Shown in pieces: positions 1 to 5,093 of a stretch of 5,093 nucleotides of DNA. A program made the position numbers and the translations under genes. Within the stretch, counting starts at the first letter, position 1. Every line of letters starts with the position of its first letter. The notes below the pieces were generated by a model that was given only the letters and a program-made list of their open reading frames with translations, did not search any database and was not told the origin of the DNA. Source of the stretch: Gemmatimonadota bacterium (GTDB lineage: Bacteria; Gemmatimonadota; Gemmatimonadetes; Gemmatimonadales; GWC2-71-9); contig JAOTWK010000285.1 of the NCBI GenBank assembly GCA_029862935.1, positions 1-5,093 of the forward strand, given 5' to 3'.

Positions 1-723
1 GCGGTGCCGGAGGCTTACAATCGGATCCAGAACCGTTCCTACCGTGTTCGAAAGGGGTCTGCCGTCGAGCACGGAGCGCGGCGTCCGAATCCCATGGCCG
101 CGTCCAAGAAAGCGTGCGCGGTCGGTCTCGTACTGCAACTTGCCGACCGTCTCCCCCTCGACCGCGGCCAGATGGGCGAGCCAGACCTGGGGCTCTACCG
201 CCGAACGAGGGCGCCGTGTAGCCAGCAAAGTCCCGAGCGTCGGAACGAACTCCGTCTCTACGAACAGGTTCGAGAACGCGGGGTGGGCCTCGTCCGCGCC
301 CTGCGGAGCCAGCACGACCTCGGCATAGGACGTGACATCGATCTCACGGTCATGGTTCTCGAGATTGGTCACCGTCAGCCGGCGAAGCTCGGCATCATCC
401 TCGGGAGAAACCACGATCTCCAGGGCGATCGAGAGGGAAGGGTGCCGCTGCATGATCTTGGCCCGGTCTTCGGAATAGACGACGTCGTAGGCATCCGGTT
501 GGGTTCCGCTGGGCTGGAATCCAGCGGACCAGACGTCACCGGTCCCCGCGTCCCGCAAGAAGAGGAACGATCCCCAGCAGTCACGCGTCGTGTCCTCCCG
601 CCAGCGAGTGACGGCAAGTTCGCCCCACTGGCTGAACCCGGAGCCCGCCGCCGTCACCATGACCGTGTAGCGGCCGTTGGAAAGGAGATGGGTGCGCGGC
701 GTGATGTCGTGCGGCGATTCGAA
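1..723 (-). other. GH94 N-terminal beta-sandwich domain (PF06165-type), truncated by the window edge
   Basis: These residues match the super-sandwich domain that precedes the catalytic barrel of GH94 phosphorylases such as cellobiose phosphorylase. Recognisable elements are LLSNGRYTVMVTAAGSGFSQ (641-700), then the LAVTRWREDTTRD strand, WGSFLFLRD-AGTGDVWSAGFQP (519-587), the LRRLTVTNLENHDREIDVTS strand pair (328-387) and SYAEVVLAP. DGRPLSNTVGTVLDP (13-57) follows further on. In Cgs proteins the GH94 domain trims the linear glucan phosphorolytically and so sets ring size. The catalytic (alpha/alpha)6 barrel and its general acid lie beyond base 1, so activity of this domain cannot be judged here. 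Confidence 0.88.
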
Positions 724-3700
724 TCGCCGCAGGGTCGCAGGAACGAGTTCGCGCACGAGGGCGGCCTCGCGCACCTCCTCGCTCCGGGGGCGAGCTACGG
801 CCACCGCGCGCGGCGTCCGCTCCTGGAGCAGGAGCTCTGCCGCCTGGACCAAGGGATGGGCGTGAAAACGCCTCGGGGACAGACCGTCGTGAACCACGTT
901 ACCCAGGGCAACGAGTGTCATCCCCTGATGGTGGGCCATGTATGCCCGGACCACGGCCACCCGGGTCCGCTCCGGTAACCTCGAGGGGGTGTAGTCGAGG
1001 GCTTCATAGAACCCGTAGGCGCCTCGGGCACCGGCTCGCTCGAGGCGGGTGAAGTTGTCCAGGGCCGCCTTGGGATCCACCATGGCCGCCAGCGCGGTGG
1101 CATAGGGAGCCACCACGACGTCCTCGAACAGGCCTCGCTTGAGCCCCAGGCCGGGCACGCCAAAATCCGAGTACTGATACGTGAGCTGCATGTCGCGGAC
1201 GTTGTAGGCCGATTCCGAGACCCCCCACGGGACCCTCCGCTCCGCGCCGTATCGGATCTGGCGCCCTACAACGAGCCGACAGGTGAGATCCAGGAGGCTA
1301 TGGGCGGGCTGCCGCATCACAAGGAGCGGCATCAGGTATTCGAACATCGACCCCGACCAGGAGACGAGGGCCGCACCACCCCCCACCGGCGTGAGAGACC
1401 GGCCGAGGAGGAACCAGTGTCGGGGTGAAACGTCTCCCTTGGCGATGGCTACGAAACTCGCCAATCTGGCCTCCGAGGCCAGCAAGTCGTAGCTGCTGGG
1501 ATCGAGCGTGCCATCGGCGACGCGGTAGCCGATGGAGAACAGCCTGAGCGAGGAGTCGTAGAGGAACCGGAAGTCCATGGCCTGGACCATCCCTTCGGCG
1601 AGCAGTGCGAGAGCGGCGAGACGGTGGCCAAGGGTCGTCGCCGCATCGGGCGAGGTCGTCTCGAGATCGCGGACGTGGCTCCGGACGGAGTCCCGAACCG
1701 CCCTGGCCCAGGTCAGGACCTCGGACCCGGAACCGTCCTCGCCGTCGCTCGAGAGCGTGCGGGCGATGTCCAGAAGATTCTCCGCCTGGACCTCCAACTC
1801 CTCGAGCCGTTCGACCCATTCCGGGAGGCAGGTCGGGGGGTCGTCGAGAACGGCCGACATCGCCGCCACGGCTTCGCGCAGCTGCACCGCCGTGCCCATT
1901 TGCATGCGGTGGGGATGCTCGGCCTTCTCCACGGAATCGAGAGCCAACCGGAGAGCGTCGCGGACTCCCTCCAGGATCTCCGGGCCGAAGGGGGGGCAAT
2001 GTATGAACTCGCGGCACGCTTGAGCCAGGGCGATCAGGTGTCCGGCCAGATTGCCGCTGTCCACAGTGGAAACGTACACGGGCTCCAACGGCCGGAGGTC
2101 CCGGGTGTCGTACCAGTTGCAGAAGTGGCCTCGGACGCGGCGCAGTCTGGCCATGGTCTCCAGCGTGGCTTCGAGCCGTTCCGTCGTCTCCAGAATCCCA
2201 ATCCAACCGAAGTCGCGGGCGACTATCGTGCTCAGGAGATACAGACCCAGATTCGTCGGCGAGGTGCGGTGGGCTTCGGCAGGCTCAGGGTCTTCCTGAA
2301 AGTTGTCCGGCGGGAGGGCATGCTCTTCCCTGTCCACAAACGTCTCGAAAAAGCGCCAGGTCCGGCGGCCAATGAGCCGCAGGGAGCGCGTCTCCTGGGC
2401 GGAGAGAATCTGTGACTTCGCGATCTTTGCCGGGACGCTCATCCACCACGCGAGGACGGGCGCCAGCACCCAGAGGAGAACGAGCGGCGCGGCCGCGAGC
2501 CAGGCTCCGGGCTTGAGGACAAGGAAGAGGAAGCCGGCACCGACAGCGAGGATCACGCCCCAGCGAAGGTGCCAGTAGAAGATCCGGAGCCTCAGGTCGG
2601 CCCCGTAGTCCGCCTGCGCAGCCGTTACCCACTCGAGGAAGTTTCGTTTCGTGACGTAGAGACGCCAGAGCGTGCGCGCCACGGCATCCACCATGAGCCA
2701 GGTCTGGTGGGCCAGCATGGCGATGGCCAAGAGCGTTTGCGACAGGGCCACGAAGATGTCGCGCCCAACGGCGCGCAGGTGGCTTCGCTTGGAGATTCCC
2801 CATCGCCGGGGAAGGAGGCCGTCGAGAACCGGGATGACGGTCGGCACGGCGACGGATCCAACGAGCAGGCCGGTCCACAAAAGCGGCGGGACAGCGGGTA
2901 GGATCCAGCCGGCCACCACTACCAGAAACGAGAAAGGGGCGACGAGACTTCGGCGGAGATTGTCCACCATTTTCCATCGGCCCAGGGTCGGGATGCGAAC
3001 CCTCTGCCTCCGCCCTGCCGCGTCGCGCGCGTGGCCCAGGATCCATGGTAGGAGCTGCCAATCGCCGCGCACCCATCGATGATGGCGGCGGGCGGCCACC
3101 TGGTAGTTGGTGGGGAATTCCTCGAAAAGATCTATATCGGTCGCCAACCCGGCGCGCGCGAACAGGCCTTCGAACAAGTCGTGGCTGAGGAGCGCGTTCT
3201 CCGGCACCGTTCCCTCGAGCGCCGCCTCCAATGCATCGACATCGTAAATCCCCTTGCCTGTGAAGGACCCCTCTCCGAATAGATCCTGATACACATCGGA
3301 GACCGCCGCCGCGTACGGGTCCACCCCTCCGGGGCCCGAGACGATCCACTGGTAGACCGTGCTTGCCGGACCTGTCGGCAAGCACGGCGTGATCCGGGGT
3401 TGTAGGACCGCGTAGCCCTCGACGACACGTCCCTTCCGAGGGTCGAAGCGCGGTCGGTTCAACGGGTGCGCCGCGGCCCCGACAAGGCGGTAGGCAGTCG
3501 CCTTGGGAAGCCGGGTGTCGGCATCGAGGGTGATGACGTAGCGGACCCCCTGGGGCACCGTGGGCGGCTGTCCGCAGACCGGAATGAACGTGGTGTCCTT
3601 GGCGCCGCGAAGAAACCGGTTCAGCTCGCGGAGCTTGCCTCGCTTCCTTTCCCAGCCGATCCACCTGCCTTCCTTCTCGTTCCAGAGACGCCGACGATGC

Positions 3701-5093
3701 AATAAGAAAAAACGGCTCCCGGCTCCAGTTGGACTCTCGTATTTCCGGTTGAGGCCAGCGATGCCGTCGGCCAGCGCTGTGAGGAGATCCTCGTCGCCGG
3801 GCATGTGCTCGCTGGGCGCGTCCGCCCAGTCGCTCAGGAGGGCAAAGTGGAGATGGCCTTCGTGATTTGCCAGGAAGTGCACCTCGAGCCGCTCGACCTG
3901 CTCTTCGATGTCGTCGTGGCTCGTGAGCAGCATCGGCACGACGACCAGGGTTCTAAGCTCCGCAGGCACGCCCCGGGCCAGCTCGAGCTTGGGGAGCAAC
4001 CTGGGTTGAACGAGAATCGGAACCAGGCGATGGACGAGGGACACCGCGATCTCTGAGGCGGGCACCAGACCCAGGATGCCCAGCAGGACGAGGACCGAGA
4101 GGCCTGCCCCGACCGTCCATGTGTAGAACAGCAAGGCGGAGAGCAAGAGGGTGGTGAGGCAAGCAATCGTTCCCAGGTATCCGGCGGTCGCATGGGTGCG
4201 ACTGAAGCGGCGGAGTCGGATTCGCAACGGAACGCGAAACCCTAGACACTTCTCGAAAGCCCGTCTGCCTCGGGAGAGGAGGTAGTACCCGGGATCCTCC
4301 TCGGCACGCTCGGGAACACCGGGAAGCCCCGGCTCGCTATCCCGAGAGTCGGCCTCCGCCCCGGCGCCGGCCGCTTGCGCGTTCCCCCGGGCTGCGTTCC
4401 CGGCCAGGAGCACACTTTCTCGCGCCACCTCGATCTCCGATCGCCCCGAACCCCGGGAGAGCAACTCGATCTGGGCTCGGTACTCGTCCCGCGTCCTGAA
4501 ATCGGAGGCCGCGAACCCGGGCGCGGCGCGGAGGACTTCGTCCACCAGACTGACGCCCTCGAAAAACTCGAGCCAGTCGATGGAGGACATCCAACGCATG
4601 CTGGTGATGATGTTGCGCACGGTGACGTTTGCCGCGGTTTGGGCATGGTGTTCCTGAGTAACCACTCCATCGGCCGTCCTCCCCTGGGCACTCAGCTTCT
4701 CGTCGAGCCAGACCAGGGCCGGCATGATCGAAGGTCGCTGGTCACGAAGCCGCTGGACGAGCTGCACGGCGAACGGGCGGCGCAGCGGGGCGTCAGCCAA
4801 ACGCCCCAGAACAGCCTTCGCGTGCTCGGCCGGCCGACCACTCAGGCCCAGCAGGCGGTCCGCCAACTCGTCGGCCTGGGCTCGTGCCTGCCGGGAGCGG
4901 ACGATCAGCTGCGCCAGCCGCCGCAGATTCTCCACCAGGGCGACGCGGAGGTGAATGGGGACCGCCCAGAGCTCCCCGATGGTGAGCGGCTGGACGCGCT
5001 GGTAGGCGCTGACGAATCGCTGCAGCGTCTCCAGTTCGAACCGGCTGTCGGTATGGGCCACGTACGCCCAGACCAGCCCATAGACGCGCGGGT
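1..5093 (-). CDS. ndvB: Cyclic beta-1,2-glucan synthase (NdvB/ChvB/Cgs family), internal fragment open at both ends
   Basis: This is an inner-membrane enzyme that builds cyclic beta-1,2-glucan from UDP-glucose; in characterised relatives the product is exported to the periplasm for osmoadaptation and host interaction. The sequence shows 1697 stop-free codons from base 5091 down to base 1. The domain order is N-terminal helical region, two membrane helices, GT84 transferase, four membrane helices, GH144-like/PF10091 domain, then the start of GH94. Family motifs occur in the expected order: PLTIGELWAVP, GWERKRGKL, TLDADTRLP, FGEGSFTGKGIYD, RHHRWVRGDWQLLPW, LPPDNFQEDPEP, HRTSPTNLGLYLLS, STVDSGNLAGHL, VPWGVSESAYN, DFGVPGLGL, YGFYEALDYTPSRL, MAHHQGM and DGRPLSNTVGTVLDP. 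The DAD motif is at visible residue 523, against roughly 624 in Brucella Cgs (from memory), so about 100 N-terminal residues are missing. About 1,000 C-terminal residues should also be missing. No frameshift or internal stop was found. No start, ribosome binding site or neighbour is visible. The family call is very secure; the exact product is inferred. Confidence 0.97.
724..900 (-). other. Connecting segment between the GH144-like and GH94 domains
   Basis: About 59 residues link the two carbohydrate-active domains. RRFHAHPLVQAAELLLQER (817-873) is a conserved family block, where relatives have RFH-x-x-P followed by an LLQER-type helix. It is followed by a variable Pro/Arg/Val stretch and a second short helix (EEVREAALVREL) before the GH94 sandwich starts at the RRFESPH boundary. 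No function is assignable beyond linking the domains. Confidence 0.6.
900..2355 (-). other. GH144-like / 'glycoamylase' (PF10091) domain
   Basis: This domain resembles the (alpha/alpha)6-barrel endo-beta-1,2-glucanases and the PF10091 'glycoamylase' family. In cyclic glucan synthases such a domain is thought to act on the beta-1,2 chain, probably in cleavage and transfer that closes the ring. Landmarks in order are LPPDNFQEDPEP (2281-2316), HRTSPTNLGLYLLS (2230-2271), GHFCNWYDTR followed by STVDSGNLAGHL (2035-2070), SWSGSMFEYLMP (1327-1362), VPWGVSESAYN (1201-1233), DFGVPGLGL (1141-1167), YGFYEALDYTPSRL (976-1017) and MAHHQGM (919-939). The PF10091 core is roughly 1440-900. The stretch at about 1600-1900 is more variable, helical and Glu/Ala/Leu-rich. 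Which acidic residue is catalytic cannot be settled by eye; Glu1213-1215 (VSES), Glu1339-1341 (MFEY) and Glu1003-1005 (FYEA) are conserved candidates. Confidence 0.85.
2440..2943 (-). other. Membrane helices 3 to 6 with an interfacial segment
   Basis: Directly after the transferase come two hydrophobic stretches, about 2885-2940 (start APFSFLVVVAGWILP) and about 2830-2877 (GLLVGSVAVPTVIPVL). A basic loop (RRWGISKRSHLR) follows, then a moderately hydrophobic, possibly interfacial helix at about 2690-2760 (ALSQTLLAIAMLAHQTWLM). Two more clear membrane helices lie at about 2515-2562 (WGVILAVGAGFLFLVL) and about 2440-2505 (AAAPLVLLWVLAPVLAWWM). With the upstream pair this makes six, matching the topology described for Cgs proteins. 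The interfacial segment could instead be a seventh crossing, which would change the side of the following domains; I consider that less likely. Confidence 0.75.
2955..3960 (-). other. GT84 glycosyltransferase domain (UDP-glucose-dependent beta-1,2-glucosyl polymerase)
   Basis: This GT-A-type domain transfers glucose from UDP-glucose to the growing beta-1,2 chain on the cytosolic face. It opens with the nucleotide-binding strand TLVVVPMLL (3925-3951) and continues through LLSDWADA (3817-3840) and GWERKRGKLRELNRFLRG (3604-3657). The DAD motif is at 3517-3525 within YVITLDADTRLP, and should bind the metal and UDP. FGEGSFTGKGIYD (3241-3279) and HDLFEG (3166-3183) follow; the latter's acidic residues are candidates for the catalytic base. 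The RHHRW motif (3073-3087, of the (Q/R)xxRW type) continues into VRGDWQLLPW. All hallmark residues of processive family-2-like transferases are present, so the domain looks active. The motif readings come directly from the translation; the function is from family knowledge. Confidence 0.92.
4060..4182 (-). other. Membrane helices 1 and 2 before the transferase domain
   Basis: Two hydrophobic stretches lie side by side. The first, about 4117-4182 (GYLGTIACLTTLLLSALLFY), and the second, about 4060-4113, which is rich in Val, Leu and Gly and ends in LVP, are separated by a very short turn. An Arg-rich stretch (RIRLRRFSRTH, near 4190-4222) precedes them, consistent with a cytosolic N-terminal side under the positive-inside rule. 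The hairpin would return the chain to the cytosol for the GT84 domain, as in the six-helix topology known for Brucella Cgs. The boundaries are by eye. Confidence 0.8.
4190..5091 (-). other. N-terminal cytosolic helical region of the glucan synthase
   Basis: Visible residues 1-300 are mostly helical, rich in Leu, Ala, Arg and Glu, with no membrane segment. Conserved landmarks of this family's N-terminal region are PLTIGELWAVP (4957-4989) followed by a Leu/Arg-rich helix, the NIITSMRWMSSIDWLEFFEG block (4555-4614), and FRTRDEYR (4477-4500). A PGYYLLSRGRR block (4261-4293) sits just before the first membrane helix; relatives usually have HVGYYLI-type sequence there. The catalytic role of this region is not established, and I infer a structural or regulatory one. 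The fragment begins in the middle of this region. Confidence 0.8.

Noticed and set aside
4..978. A 324-codon plus-strand open frame starting near the left edge
   Set aside because: It lies exactly antisense to the GH144-like/GH94 coding sequence. Its translation is rich in Arg, Gly and Pro with no recognisable domain. Long antisense frames are expected opposite a GC-rich gene.
1298..2206. A 302-codon minus-strand open frame
   Set aside because: This is an out-of-phase shadow of the GH144-like domain, low in complexity and rich in Arg, Gly and Pro. The correct phase carries the STVDSGNLAGHL and SWSGSMFEYLMP family motifs.
1624..2415. A 263-codon plus-strand open frame with some protein-like composition
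   Set aside because: It is fully antisense to a well-supported coding region, has no recognisable family, and gave no sign of its own ribosome binding site or promoter that I could support.
3364..3387. Short inverted repeat CTTGCCGGACC / tGTCGGCAAG that could look like a terminator hairpin
   Set aside because: It is in the middle of the conserved GT84 coding sequence with no T-run after it, so it is most likely a chance palindrome in GC-rich DNA.
2285..3664. A 459-codon minus-strand open frame in another phase
   Set aside because: It overlaps the GT84 and membrane region in the wrong phase. Its translation is Arg/Pro/Gly-rich without hydrophobic helices or motifs, whereas the phase through base 5091 gives a clear GT84 domain.
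1..5093. Search for a novel multi-gene system, CRISPR array, tRNA/rRNA, insertion sequence or phage genes
   Set aside because: The window has no intergenic space. I saw no direct repeats, terminal inverted repeats, RNA gene signatures or second gene; the single synthase gene explains every base.

Overview
The whole window lies inside one very large protein-coding gene on the minus strand. Read from the right edge to the left, the frame made of plus-strand triplets 1-3, 4-6 ... 5089-5091 has no stop codon. It gives 1697 consecutive codons, with neither the start nor the stop inside the window. The translation is clearly a cyclic beta-1,2-glucan synthase (NdvB/ChvB/Cgs family). These are giant inner-membrane enzymes of roughly 2,800-2,900 residues that polymerise glucose from UDP-glucose, control the chain length and close the chain into a ring.

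Layout from the protein's N-terminal side (right) to its C-terminal side (left): 5091 to about 4190, soluble N-terminal helical region ending in a low-complexity linker; about 4180-4060, two membrane helices; about 3960-2960, cytosolic GT84 glycosyltransferase domain with an intact DAD motif and an RHHRW motif; about 2940-2440, four more membrane helices and an interfacial segment; about 2355-900, GH144-like/'glycoamylase' (PF10091) domain; 900-724, connecting segment; 723 to 1, the beta-sandwich N-terminal part of the GH94 (phosphorylase-like) domain. About a hundred N-terminal residues and about a thousand C-terminal residues, including the GH94 catalytic barrel, should lie outside the window. 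Those two sizes are estimated from remembered family lengths.

The sequence is GC-rich, and the many other open frames on both strands are by-products of that composition. The organism is probably a high-GC Gram-negative bacterium, because the product normally goes to the periplasm. The protein is recognisably the same architecture as the Rhizobiales enzymes, but nothing here fixes the taxon. There is no intergenic DNA, RNA gene, mobile element, repeat array, promoter or terminator that I can support. I found no new multi-gene system; the interest is in the enzyme itself.
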